Below, piece by piece: positions 54,001 to 61,254 of a DNA stretch of 64,000 nucleotides. The notes under the pieces were generated by a model. It was not told the DNA's origin. It did no database searches and was given only the letters and a program-made list of their open reading frames with translations. Source of the DNA: Duganella sacchari (GTDB taxonomy: Bacteria; Pseudomonadota; Gammaproteobacteria; Burkholderiales; Burkholderiaceae_D). The stretch spans positions 434,001 through 498,000 of the forward strand of contig NZ_FRCX01000001.1 of the NCBI RefSeq assembly GCF_900143065.1. The letters run 5' to 3'. The position numbers and the translations under genes are program-made. Numbering within the stretch: position 1 is the stretch's first letter; each line of letters starts with the position of its first letter.

Positions 54001-55053
54001 ATGAAAAAAGTACTCATCCTCGGCGTCAATGGCTTCATCGGCCATCACCTGTCGAAGCGCATTCTGGAAACCACCGACTGGCACGTGTACGGCATGGACA
54101 TGAACACCGACCGTATCACCGACCTGCTGGAGAATGAGTCCTACAAGTCGCGCATGCACTTCTTCGAAGGCGACATCACCATCAACAAGGAATGGGTCGA
54201 GTACCACGTCAAAAAGTGCGACGTGATCCTGCCGCTGGTGGCGATTGCCACGCCATCGACCTACGTCAAGGCGCCGCTGCGCGTGTTTGAACTGGACTTC
54301 GAAGCCAACCTGCCGATCGTGCGTTCGGCTGCCAAGTACGGCAAGCACCTGGTGTTCCCGTCGACCTCGGAAGTGTATGGCATGTGCCACGACGAAGAGT
54401 TCGATCCGGAGAACTCGGAACTGATCTGCGGCCCGATCAACAAGCCGCGCTGGATCTACTCCAACGCCAAGCAGCTGATGGACCGCGTGATCTGGGGCTA
54501 CGGCATGGAAGGCCTGAACTTCACCCTGTTCCGTCCATTCAACTGGATCGGCGCCGGCCTGGATTCGATCCACACGCCTAAAGAAGGTTCGTCGCGCGTG
54601 GTGACCCAGTTCTTCGGCCACATCGTCCGTGGCGAGAACATTTCGCTGGTCGACGGCGGCCACCAGAAGCGTGCGTTCACCGACATCGACGACGGTATCG
54701 ATGCGCTGATGAAGATCATCGACAACAAGAACGGCGCCGCCACCGGCAAGATCTACAATATCGGCAATCCGGTCAACAACTACTCGATCCGCGAACTGGC
54801 CAACATGATGCTGGAACTGGCGCCGAAATACCCTGAGTACGCCGATGGCGCCGCCAAGGTGCAGATCGTCGAAACCACCTCGGGCGCCTACTACGGTGCG
54901 GGCTACCAGGACGTGCAGAACCGCGTGCCAAAGATCACCAACACCTGTGAAGAGCTGGGCTGGAAACCAACCACCACCATGGCTGACGCGCTCAAGAAAA
55001 TCTTCGACGCCTACCGCAGCCAGGTCGCCGAAGCACAGAAACTGATGGACTAA
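54001..55053 (+). CDS. arnA: ArnA UDP-glucuronate decarboxylase half as a separate protein
   Basis: 350 residues, an extended short-chain dehydrogenase. NAD motif LGVNGFIGHHLSKRI, the catalytic segment PSTSEVYGMCHDEEFDPENS (Ser and Glu of ArnA), YSNAKQLMDRVIWGYG (Tyr-x-x-x-Lys variant) and GGHQKRAFTDIDDGIDAL with the catalytic Arg. It oxidises and decarboxylates UDP-glucuronate to UDP-4-keto-pentose, the ArnB substrate. Being separate from the formyltransferase, it probably forms its own oligomer. It is followed four bases later by arnD. Confidence 0.95.
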   Translation: MKKVLILGVNGFIGHHLSKRILETTDWHVYGMDMNTDRITDLLENESYKSRMHFFEGDITINKEWVEYHVKKCDVILPLVAIATPSTYVKAPLRVFELDFEANLPIVRSAAKYGKHLVFPSTSEVYGMCHDEEFDPENSELICGPINKPRWIYSNAKQLMDRVIWGYGMEGLNFTLFRPFNWIGAGLDSIHTPKEGSSRVVTQFFGHIVRGENISLVDGGHQKRAFTDIDDGIDALMKIIDNKNGAATGKIYNIGNPVNNYSIRELANMMLELAPKYPEYADGAAKVQIVETTSGAYYGAGYQDVQNRVPKITNTCEELGWKPTTTMADALKKIFDAYRSQVAEAQKLMD

Positions 55054-55056
55054 GCA

Positions 55057-56031
55057 TTGACCGCTAACGCAACTCACAAGCCGCTGATGGTGTTGAAGAT
55101 TGATGTCGACACCTACCGCGGCACCCGCGAAGGCGTACCCAACCTGGTACGCATGCTCAAGGCGCACCACGCTGGCGCCACCTTTTTGTTCTCGCTGGGT
55201 CCGGATCACACCGGCTGGGCGCTGCGCCGCGCGCTGCGTCCAGGTTTCTTCAGCAAAGTCTCGCGCACCTCGGTGGTTGAACATTACGGTTTCAAGACCC
55301 TGATGTACGGCACCCTGCTGCCCGGCCCGGACATCGGCAAGCAATGCGCGGCCGAGATGCGCGCGGTGCAGGACGCCGGCTTTGAATGCGGCATCCACAC
55401 CTGGGACCACGTGCTGTGGCAGGACAACGTCGCCAACCGCGACGCCGCCTGGTCGACCAGCATGATGCGCAAGGCCGCCGCCCGTTTCACGCAAGTGTTT
55501 GGCGTGGCGCCGCGTACCCATGGCGCGGCCGGCTGGCAGATGAACAACGGCGCCTTCCATGAGCATGACACGGCCGGCTATGGCTACGCCTCCGACGGCC
55601 GCTGCGTGCTGAACGCCAATGGCACGCTGGCCAATCCGGCCGATGGCCCGCACCGCCTGTCCGACGGCGGCCAGGTGCTGCAGCACATCCAGATGCCGAC
55701 CACGCTGCCGACGCTGGACGAGCTGCTCGGTTGCGAAATCGATGGCGTCACTATCGGCACCGGCAATATCGCCGCCTTCCTGCTCAAGCTGACCGAAGGC
55801 GCCACGCGCGACCATGTTTATACTTTGCACGCAGAGCTTGAAGGACAGAAACTTGCCCCCATATTCGGGCAGTTATTGGCAGGTTGGCAAGCACAGGGAT
55901 ACCAGTTGGCGTCCATGTCCGACTACTATCAGAAGATCCAGCATCTGCCGATGCCGGTTTGCCCCATCACCTGGGGCGAGCTGCCGGGACGTTCTGGCCA
56001 GTTGATTACCCAGGGCGCAGCCCAAGCTTAA
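55057..56031 (+). CDS. arnD: ArnD undecaprenyl-phosphate-formamidoarabinose deformylase
   Basis: 324 residues from a TTG start with GGA eight bases before it; the ATG at 55087 is an alternative. Polysaccharide-deacetylase fold with LKIDVDTYRGTREGVPNLVR (metal Asp region), SLGPDHTGWALRR, FECGIHTWDHVLWQ (His pair) and HGAAGWQMN. It removes the formyl group after transfer to undecaprenyl phosphate, making the pathway irreversible. It is the last dedicated arn gene. Confidence 0.93.
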   Translation: MTANATHKPLMVLKIDVDTYRGTREGVPNLVRMLKAHHAGATFLFSLGPDHTGWALRRALRPGFFSKVSRTSVVEHYGFKTLMYGTLLPGPDIGKQCAAEMRAVQDAGFECGIHTWDHVLWQDNVANRDAAWSTSMMRKAAARFTQVFGVAPRTHGAAGWQMNNGAFHEHDTAGYGYASDGRCVLNANGTLANPADGPHRLSDGGQVLQHIQMPTTLPTLDELLGCEIDGVTIGTGNIAAFLLKLTEGATRDHVYTLHAELEGQKLAPIFGQLLAGWQAQGYQLASMSDYYQKIQHLPMPVCPITWGELPGRSGQLITQGAAQA

Positions 56032-56052
56032 TAACCCCTCCAGGAGACGCCA

Positions 56053-56508
56053 GTGGCTGACGCAATAAGCAATTTTTCCGCACCGATGACCAGCGGCCAG
56101 ACCTTCGAGCTGTCCGGCCGGCCGGCACGTTACACCGTGCTGTTCTTCTACCCGAAGGACAACACCCCTGGCTGCACCACCGAAAACATGGCGTTCCGCG
56201 ACCTGCACGAGCAGTTCCAGGCGGCCGGCACCGAAATCTACGGCATCAGCCGCGATTCGATCCGCTCGCACGAGGGCTTCAAGGCCAAGCTGGGCCTGCC
56301 GTTCGAACTCATCTCCGATCCGGAAGAAGCGCTGTGCCAGCAGTTCGGTGTCATGAAGATGAAGCAAATGTATGGTAAGACTGTACGCGGCATTGAGCGC
56401 AGTACGTTTGTGATTGACGCTCAAGGCCAATTGGTGAAAGAATGGAGAGGCGTGAAGGTAGCAGGTCACGTCGATGAAGTGCTGGAATTTGTAGCGCATC
56501 AGGCTTGA
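56053..56508 (+). CDS. bcp: Bcp/PrxQ-type thiol peroxidase
   Basis: 151 residues from a GTG start preceded by CAGGAGACG. The peroxidatic Cys is in FYPKDNTPGCTTENMAFRDL. RDSIRSHEGFKAKLGLPFEL and the later Arg complete the AhpC/TSA fold. A second Cys (EALCQQF) may act in resolution, or the protein may be of the 1-Cys kind. It reduces hydroperoxides with thioredoxin. It lies 21 bases after arnD and could be read through from the arn operon. Confidence 0.93.
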   Translation: MADAISNFSAPMTSGQTFELSGRPARYTVLFFYPKDNTPGCTTENMAFRDLHEQFQAAGTEIYGISRDSIRSHEGFKAKLGLPFELISDPEEALCQQFGVMKMKQMYGKTVRGIERSTFVIDAQGQLVKEWRGVKVAGHVDEVLEFVAHQA

Positions 56509-56516
56509 GTTGTAGC

Positions 56517-56634
56517 GTTGCAGCTTCCGGTTTACTCAACCAGCAGGAACGTAACCACATTTTGAGTCAGCACTGTACCTCTTACCCTCCTCGGTGGCCA
56601 TCCGGCCACCCTGCGGTACTCACCGGGCTGCAAC
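56517..56634. other. Structured intergenic element upstream of the PhoH gene
   Basis: GTTGCAGC (56517-56524) is complementary to GCTGCAAC (56627-56634), closing a domain of about 118 bases that contains the strong hairpin GGTGGCC-atcc-GGCCACC (56593-56610). It lies in the 256-base gap between bcp and the PIN-PhoH gene. It could be a leader RNA of the PhoH mRNA or a small RNA on either strand. I do not recognise a known riboswitch. Confidence 0.35.
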
Positions 56635-56764
56635 TATGCCCATCGGCAGTCTTTCACCTGTTTTCCCCTAAAGCATCCACCCCATCCGGTTTCCGCGCAG
56701 CTGTACGCTTGGCGGCGCGCGCCTATGGGCGGATTCCTCCAGTTAATTTTCGATTGAGATCCTG

Positions 56765-58576
56765 ATGCCACTGCCAAAATTACCAAGTAAGCCAGCGACT
56801 ATACTGCTGGCAAAAGATTACCCTAAGGCCAGCGGCCCACGTCCGTCTCCTGCCCTCGCGGCAGTCGCCGACATCGCGCCTGAGCCTGCACCAGCGCCGA
56901 AGAAGGCGGCAACCGTTAAAGCCGTTCCCGCAGCAAAGAAACCCGTCGTTGCCAAAGCCCCTGCCCCGCTCAAAGGCAAAGCTGTGGCCGCTGTACTGAA
57001 AGCCGCACCAGCGGTGCTGCAAGCCGCTGCCGACACCATCGAAGCCAAAGGCAAATCGTCGCCGCGTGGCAAAGTCACGCCGATTACGGCCGAGGCGCCA
57101 CATCCCGCCAAGCACAAGGCGAACGAAGTGGCGATCAAGTCGTCCACCAGCCGCCATGCGGACAAGACCGGCACCACCAAGATGTTTGTGCTGGACACCA
57201 ACGTGCTCATGCACGATCCATCGTCGCTGTTCCGCTTTGAGGAGCACGATGTCTACCTGCCGATGATGACGCTGGAAGAGCTGGACAACCACAAGAAGGG
57301 CATGACCGAAGTGGCGCGCAACGCCCGCCAGGTGTCGCGCACGCTCGACGCGCTGGTGTCCAATACCGATGACGACGCCATCGAAAACGGCATTCCGCTG
57401 TCCAAGCTGGGCAACAAGGACGCCAAGGGCCGTCTGTACTTCCAGACCCGCCTGCAAACGGCGGAGCTGCCAGTGGGTCTGCCTTCCGGCAAGGCCGACA
57501 ACCAGATCCTGTCCGTGGTGCGGTCGCTGGAAGCGGAGCAGGAAGGCCGCGCCATCGTGCTGGTGTCGAAAGACATCAACATGCGTATCAAGGCGCGCGC
57601 GCTGGGCCTGCCGGCGGAAGACTACTTCAACGACCACGTGCTGGAAGACACCGACCTGCTGTACTCGGGCATCGTCCAGCTGCCGGACGACTTCTGGACC
57701 AAGCACGGCAAGGATCTGGAGTCCTGGCAGGAAAACAAGAACGGCCAGAGCGCCACGTTCTACCGCGTCACCGGGCCCTTCGTGCCGTCGATGCTGGTCA
57801 ACCAGTTCGTTTTCCTGGAGCCGAAAAATGGCGAAGCGCCGTTCTATGGCCAGGTCAAGCAAATCAACGGCAAGACCGCCGTGATCCAGACCCTGCGCGA
57901 TTTCAGCCACAACAAGAACAACGTCTGGGGCGTCACCGCGCGCAACCGCGAGCAGAACTTTGCCCTGAACCTGCTCATGAATCCGGAATGCGACTTCGTC
58001 ACGCTGCTGGGCCAGGCGGGCACGGGTAAAACCCTGCTGGCCCTGGCGGCCGGCCTGGCGCAAGTGCTGGAAACCAAGCTCTACAACGAAATCATCGTCA
58101 CCCGCGTGACGGTGCCGGTCGGTGAAGACATCGGTTTCCTGCCGGGCACGGAAGAAGAGAAAATGTCGCCGTGGATGGGCGCGTTTGACGACAACCTGGA
58201 AGTGCTGAACAAGTCCGACTCGGATGGCGGCGAATGGGGCCGTGCGGCAACGCAGGACCTGATCCGTTCGCGCATCAAGATCAAGTCGCTCAACTTCATG
58301 CGCGGCCGTACCTTCGTCAACAAGTTCCTGATTATCGACGAAGCGCAAAATCTGACGCCCAAACAGGTCAAGACGCTGGTGACGCGTGCCGGTCCGGGTA
58401 CCAAGATCATCTGCCTGGGTAACATCGCGCAGATCGATACGCCGTACCTGACCGAAGGTTCGAGCGGCCTGACCTATGTGGTGGACCGCTTCAAAGGCTG
58501 GTCGCACAGCGGCCATGTGACGCTGGCGCGCGGCGAACGCTCGCGCCTGGCGGACCACGCCAGCGAAGTGCTGTAA
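56765..58576 (+). CDS. PIN domain - PhoH-family ATPase
   Basis: 603 residues. Residues 1-135 are low-complexity Ala/Pro/Lys, like a basic histone-H1-type tail. The PIN nuclease domain starts at about 140 (KMFVLDTNVLMHDPSSLFRF) and contains further acidic residues (MTLEELDNHKKG). The PhoH ATPase domain follows with Walker A GQAGTGKTLLALAAG and Walker B FLIIDEAQNLTPKQVKTLV. PIN-PhoH proteins (PhoH2, YlaK) are RNA-directed ATPase/helicase-nucleases. Homologues usually have a much shorter N-terminus. Confidence 0.92.
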   Translation: MPLPKLPSKPATILLAKDYPKASGPRPSPALAAVADIAPEPAPAPKKAATVKAVPAAKKPVVAKAPAPLKGKAVAAVLKAAPAVLQAAADTIEAKGKSSPRGKVTPITAEAPHPAKHKANEVAIKSSTSRHADKTGTTKMFVLDTNVLMHDPSSLFRFEEHDVYLPMMTLEELDNHKKGMTEVARNARQVSRTLDALVSNTDDDAIENGIPLSKLGNKDAKGRLYFQTRLQTAELPVGLPSGKADNQILSVVRSLEAEQEGRAIVLVSKDINMRIKARALGLPAEDYFNDHVLEDTDLLYSGIVQLPDDFWTKHGKDLESWQENKNGQSATFYRVTGPFVPSMLVNQFVFLEPKNGEAPFYGQVKQINGKTAVIQTLRDFSHNKNNVWGVTARNREQNFALNLLMNPECDFVTLLGQAGTGKTLLALAAGLAQVLETKLYNEIIVTRVTVPVGEDIGFLPGTEEEKMSPWMGAFDDNLEVLNKSDSDGGEWGRAATQDLIRSRIKIKSLNFMRGRTFVNKFLIIDEAQNLTPKQVKTLVTRAGPGTKIICLGNIAQIDTPYLTEGSSGLTYVVDRFKGWSHSGHVTLARGERSRLADHASEVL

Positions 58577-58602
58577 TGACGTAAATCGTTTAGATAGTTT
58601 TC

Positions 58603-58640
58603 AGCCCCGCCCGCAGCAATGCCGGCGGGGCTGTTTTTTT
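58603..58640 (+). terminator. Rho-independent terminator of the PhoH gene
   Basis: AGCCCCGCC (58603-58611) pairs with GGCGGGGCT (58624-58632), followed by G and seven T. It ends ten bases before the stop of the convergent PEP-CTERM gene. Confidence 0.9.
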
Positions 58641-58649
58641 GGAGCCCGC

Positions 58650-59297
58650 TTAAGCCTGCTGTTTGCGGCGACGACGCGCAACCGCGCCAACCACGCCCAG
58701 GCCACCCAGCAACATGGCATAGGTTTCCGGCTCAGGCACGGCGGCAGCCAGCTGCAGCGAGCTATTGTTGAAGCTCTGGAATGCACCGCCATTCACCGCG
58801 TACTGCACCTGCTGGCCGCCGTCGCAGCAGCCTTCCAGGCCGTAGATGGTCAGCGTGTGATTGCCGGCCGACAGGGCCTGGTTATTGACCGCGAAGATGC
58901 CGCCAGTGTTGCTGTAGCTGCCAGCCCACCACATATCGCTGGTAGTCAGCGCGACCGACTGGCCGTCGAGGAACACGGCGCCGCCATTGCCGAAGTCAAC
59001 ACCGGCGCGGAACGAATACGTGCCGCCGGAACCAACACCGAAATTGATCGTGGACTTGAACGCAATATTGGTCGAGCCAGCGCCAAAGATGGCATTGTTC
59101 GACACATTGTCGTAGCTGCTCAGCACGGTCGAGCCGTATGGCGAACTGGCAACAGCCGCGTTGACGACGTCACGGTAATCGTTGGCGGTGGCTTGCACGC
59201 CCGCGTTCGAGTAACCAGTCTGGAAAGTGATGACGGCAGCTTCCGAGCTGCCATAAACCATAGCAACGGCCAGTGCGGCGAGTTTGACGAATTTCAT
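58650..59297 (-). CDS. PEP-CTERM secreted protein (CCXG type)
   Basis: 215 residues. A signal peptide ends near GSSEAA. The beta-rich body is PA14-like (FRAGVDFGNGGAVFLDGQSV, AGNHTLTIYGLEGCCDGGQQ), with the CC-x-G motif of one PEP-CTERM subfamily. The C-terminal sorting signal is VPEPETYAMLLGGLGVVGAV followed by ARRRRKQQA. Exosortase (EpsH/XrtA) cuts at this signal and the product goes to the surface, often to the biofilm matrix. No exosortase gene is in the window. Confidence 0.9.
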   Translation of the reverse strand: MKFVKLAALAVAMVYGSSEAAVITFQTGYSNAGVQATANDYRDVVNAAVASSPYGSTVLSSYDNVSNNAIFGAGSTNIAFKSTINFGVGSGGTYSFRAGVDFGNGGAVFLDGQSVALTTSDMWWAGSYSNTGGIFAVNNQALSAGNHTLTIYGLEGCCDGGQQVQYAVNGGAFQSFNNSSLQLAAAVPEPETYAMLLGGLGVVGAVARRRRKQQA

Positions 59298-59370
59298 ATT
59301 GATCCCCGTGGAGGTTAGGTAAATAAAGCGTTGCGCTTGACCAGGTACGGGGATGGGGGACCTAGCTTGA

Positions 59371-59390
59371 GTATCTTTCTTTAAAGATAC
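59371..59390. repeat. Perfect hairpin/palindrome upstream of the PEP-CTERM gene
   Basis: GTATCTTT-CTTT-AAAGATAC, eight-base arms, lies 74-93 bases before the minus-strand PEP-CTERM start at 59297 and is the only notable feature in this 280-base gap. It could be an operator for that gene. Confidence 0.4.
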
Positions 59391-59577
59391 TTTAAATGCA
59401 ATTGAGCATGGTTAGAATATTATCTGAGGCAATAATCCATGTCAATCACTCAAAACCTCAAACAGCGGGGTGTTTCCGTGCGTACGAAAGTGCTTGAAAC
59501 CGGCGGCAACCTGTATGACACTAGACTTCCAAGTCGTTGATTTTGCCCGTGTTTGCTCTCAGCAGAGGTTAGACATC

Positions 59578-59865
59578 ATGGACATCCCTATCCTGATCCA
59601 GAAGACGGTGGGCGCCAAGAAATACGGCGTGACGGTACCGGACATTCCTGGCTGTGTGACAACCGGTGACACAGTGGACAAGGCCATGAGCAATGCGACC
59701 AAGGCCATCTACGGCCACGTCGGCCAGCTGGTTGAGCAGGGCAAACCATTCGAAATCCGCCCTTCCGAGGTCGAAACCCTGTCGCAGGAACCCGATTATG
59801 CGGGTGGCATCTGGGCGCTGGTCAGCCTGGACCTGGCGCGCCTGGACGATCCGCCCGACGATTGA
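59578..59865 (+). CDS. HicB-like antitoxin-fold protein without HicA
   Basis: 95 residues from the ATG with AGAGG nine bases before it; an upstream extension was rejected. It opens MDIPILIQKTVGAKKYGVTV, then PDIPGCVTTGDTVDKAMSNA, the HicB fold with the P-x-x-P-G-C motif. A C-terminal DNA-binding helix-turn-helix or ribbon-helix-helix is not visible; the tail is acidic (LARLDDPPDD). HicB normally neutralises the HicA mRNA interferase encoded beside it, but no HicA-like frame is found on either side. It may be an orphan or have a non-toxin role. Confidence 0.8.
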   Translation: MDIPILIQKTVGAKKYGVTVPDIPGCVTTGDTVDKAMSNATKAIYGHVGQLVEQGKPFEIRPSEVETLSQEPDYAGGIWALVSLDLARLDDPPDD

Positions 59866-59899
59866 AATTAATTTTTTAGCATGTCTCCTTGTTGCAACC

Positions 59900-59957
59900 T
59901 TTTAAAATGCAAGCACTGAAATAATGACAACATTATTGCTGTATTTGCATTTTAAAA
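59900..59957. repeat. Nested perfect inverted repeats upstream of the second PEP-CTERM gene
   Basis: TTTTAAAATGCAA (59900-59912) is perfectly complementary to TTGCATTTTAAAA (59945-59957). Inside, AATAATG (59920-59926) pairs with CATTATT (59931-59937) around ACAA. The element ends 24 bases before the start codon at 59982. It is far more AT-rich than its surroundings and could extrude as a cruciform, fold in the mRNA or bind regulators. Confidence 0.65.
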
Positions 59958-59981
59958 AATCTAAAACAAAGGGGATAAATC

Positions 59982-60542
59982 ATGACCATTCGTATCGCCG
60001 TTTCGCGCGCCCTGCTGGGCGCTGTTGCCGTGCTGGCATTAGCCGGTACCGCTCAGGCAAGCAATATCCAGTATTTCGTCAACATTACCCAAGGCGCGGC
60101 CTCGATTACCGGGTCCATCACCACCGATGGCACGCTGGGCGACATTGGTGCAGCCAATTTGCTGGACTGGAATCTCTCGCTCAACGACGGTACGTCCAGC
60201 TTCACCCTGACCCACGGCAACTCCGCGGTGTACGCCTACTCCGCCTTTGTCGCCTCCAGCCACGATTTGTCGTTCAACTATTCATCCAACCATATCGCGC
60301 TGATTCAGAACCCCACTGTGGGCTCCGGCCACAATTACTGGTGCATGGATGGTTCTTCGGCGTATTGCAGTGGCAGCGCGGTGTCGTCGAATAACTGGCG
60401 CCTCGACGGCGCGCGGATCAGCAATGGCCCTTACACAGGCCTGCATGCGATCGCCTCCGTACCCGAGCCAACCACTTACGCCATGCTTGGCGCAGGTCTG
60501 GGCCTGCTGGCCTTCGCGGCCCGCCGCAAGCAGCAATCCTGA
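59982..60542 (+). CDS. PEP-CTERM secreted protein
   Basis: 186 residues. Signal peptide ending GTAQAS, a beta-rich Ser/Asn/Thr-rich body (GSITTDGTLGDIGAANLLDW) with one Cys pair (WCMDGSSAYCSG), and the sorting signal VPEPTTYAMLGAGLGLLAFA with the basic tail ARRKQQS. It is exported and processed by an exosortase to the outer surface. The body shows no similarity by eye to the PEP-CTERM protein at 58650-59297. An AAAGGGG-type ribosome site precedes the ATG. Confidence 0.9.
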   Translation: MTIRIAVSRALLGAVAVLALAGTAQASNIQYFVNITQGAASITGSITTDGTLGDIGAANLLDWNLSLNDGTSSFTLTHGNSAVYAYSAFVASSHDLSFNYSSNHIALIQNPTVGSGHNYWCMDGSSAYCSGSAVSSNNWRLDGARISNGPYTGLHAIASVPEPTTYAMLGAGLGLLAFAARRKQQS

Positions 60543-60548
60543 CCGGCC

Positions 60549-60983
60549 CTACCGGCCGCTACGCAGATGGATCAAGGGATACGGACGCCCTTGTCCATCC
60601 AGCGCTGACCTGCCGGTGCGCGCAAAGCCCATCCGTTCGTAAAACGCTGCGGCGCCGGGATTCTGTTCATTGACGTCGGTCGCCAGCGCCGGCTGCAACG
60701 CCAGCGCATGCTCCACCAGCGCCCTTCCGACACCGCGGCCATGGCAGGCGGGATCGACAAACAGCGCCTCCATCCTGTCGCCATCCAGCAGCATAAAGCC
60801 CTGCACGACATCGTGCTGGTCCACCGCCAGCCACAAGGGCGCGTGCGGCAGGAAGCCGCGCACCTCTGCCTCAATAGCGGCGCGGTCCGGCGCGCTCAGG
60901 AAGTCATGGGTGGCGTCCACCGCGCGGCGCCAGATATCGACAGCGCGTTCGCCATCACTGGCCTGGGATAATCTGATTTTCAT
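60549..60983 (-). CDS. GNAT-family N-acetyltransferase
   Basis: 144 residues. N-terminal MKIRLSQASDGERAVDIWRR, the acetyl-CoA-binding loop VDPACHGRGVGRALVEHAL (Q/R-x-x-G-x-G/A) and the late motif VNEQNPGAAAFYERMGFART. The pattern is close to YjaB/PhnO-type acetyltransferases of small molecules or proteins. Substrate unknown. It is divergent from the copper chaperone gene; the 70-base gap carries the CueR-type promoter. Confidence 0.88.
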   Translation of the reverse strand: MKIRLSQASDGERAVDIWRRAVDATHDFLSAPDRAAIEAEVRGFLPHAPLWLAVDQHDVVQGFMLLDGDRMEALFVDPACHGRGVGRALVEHALALQPALATDVNEQNPGAAAFYERMGFARTGRSALDGQGRPYPLIHLRSGR

Positions 60984-60990
60984 AAAGTGC

Positions 60991-61021
60991 TTGACCTTCC
61001 CATCGCAGGAAAGTTTACAGT
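60991..61021 (+). promoter_or_regulatory. CueR-type (MerR family) promoter of the copper chaperone
   Basis: TTGACC (60991-60996) and TACAGT (61016-61021) are separated by 19 bases, the over-long spacer typical of MerR-family targets. The spacer holds ACCTTCC-N7-GGAAAGT, a near-dyad matching the CueR operator. Copper-loaded CueR would twist this promoter into an active shape. The cueR gene itself is not in the window. Confidence 0.8.
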
Positions 61022-61053
61022 GTGGTTATCGTAACCGTTTCAAGGAGTATGCA

Positions 61054-61254
61054 ATGTATCAGCTTCACGTCGAAAACATGAGCTGCGGCCACTGCGTTGG
61101 TGCGGTGACCAAGGCGGTGCAGGCCATCGATGCCAGCGCCAAAGTGGAAATTGATTTGGCCACCAAGTCGGTCAGGATCGACAGCGCCACGCCACTGGCG
61201 CCGCTGAAATCGGCCATCGCCGATGCCGGCTATCCGGTCACCAGCGCAAGCTGA
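61054..61254 (+). CDS. copZ: Copper chaperone (HMA domain, CopZ-like)
   Basis: 66 residues, one heavy-metal-associated domain. The metal site is MSCGHCVGAVTKAV (the C-x-x-C pair after the initial beta strand YQLHVEN). It ends SAIADAGYPVTS. It binds Cu(I) in the cytosol and hands it to a P-type ATPase or to CueR. CAAGGAG precedes the ATG, and the upstream CueR-type promoter confirms the metal. Its stop abuts that of the convergent GST gene. Confidence 0.93.
   Translation: MYQLHVENMSCGHCVGAVTKAVQAIDASAKVEIDLATKSVRIDSATPLAPLKSAIADAGYPVTSAS

Noticed and set aside
53758..55830. A 690-codon open frame opposite the arnA halves and arnD
   Set aside because: Antisense shadow of three well-supported genes.
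56505..56765. An 86-codon open frame spanning the bcp-PhoH gap
   Set aside because: It starts at TTG inside the bcp stop region, has no ribosome site and no protein-like pattern. The RNA-structure explanation is preferred, though translation cannot be excluded.
56780..58558. A 592-codon open frame opposite the PIN-PhoH gene
   Set aside because: Antisense shadow; the plus strand carries Walker A, Walker B and PIN motifs.
59439..59540. A 33-residue open frame before the HicB-like gene
   Set aside because: Too short and unlike HicA, which has about 60 residues and a catalytic His; no ribosome site of note. Kept only as a remark.
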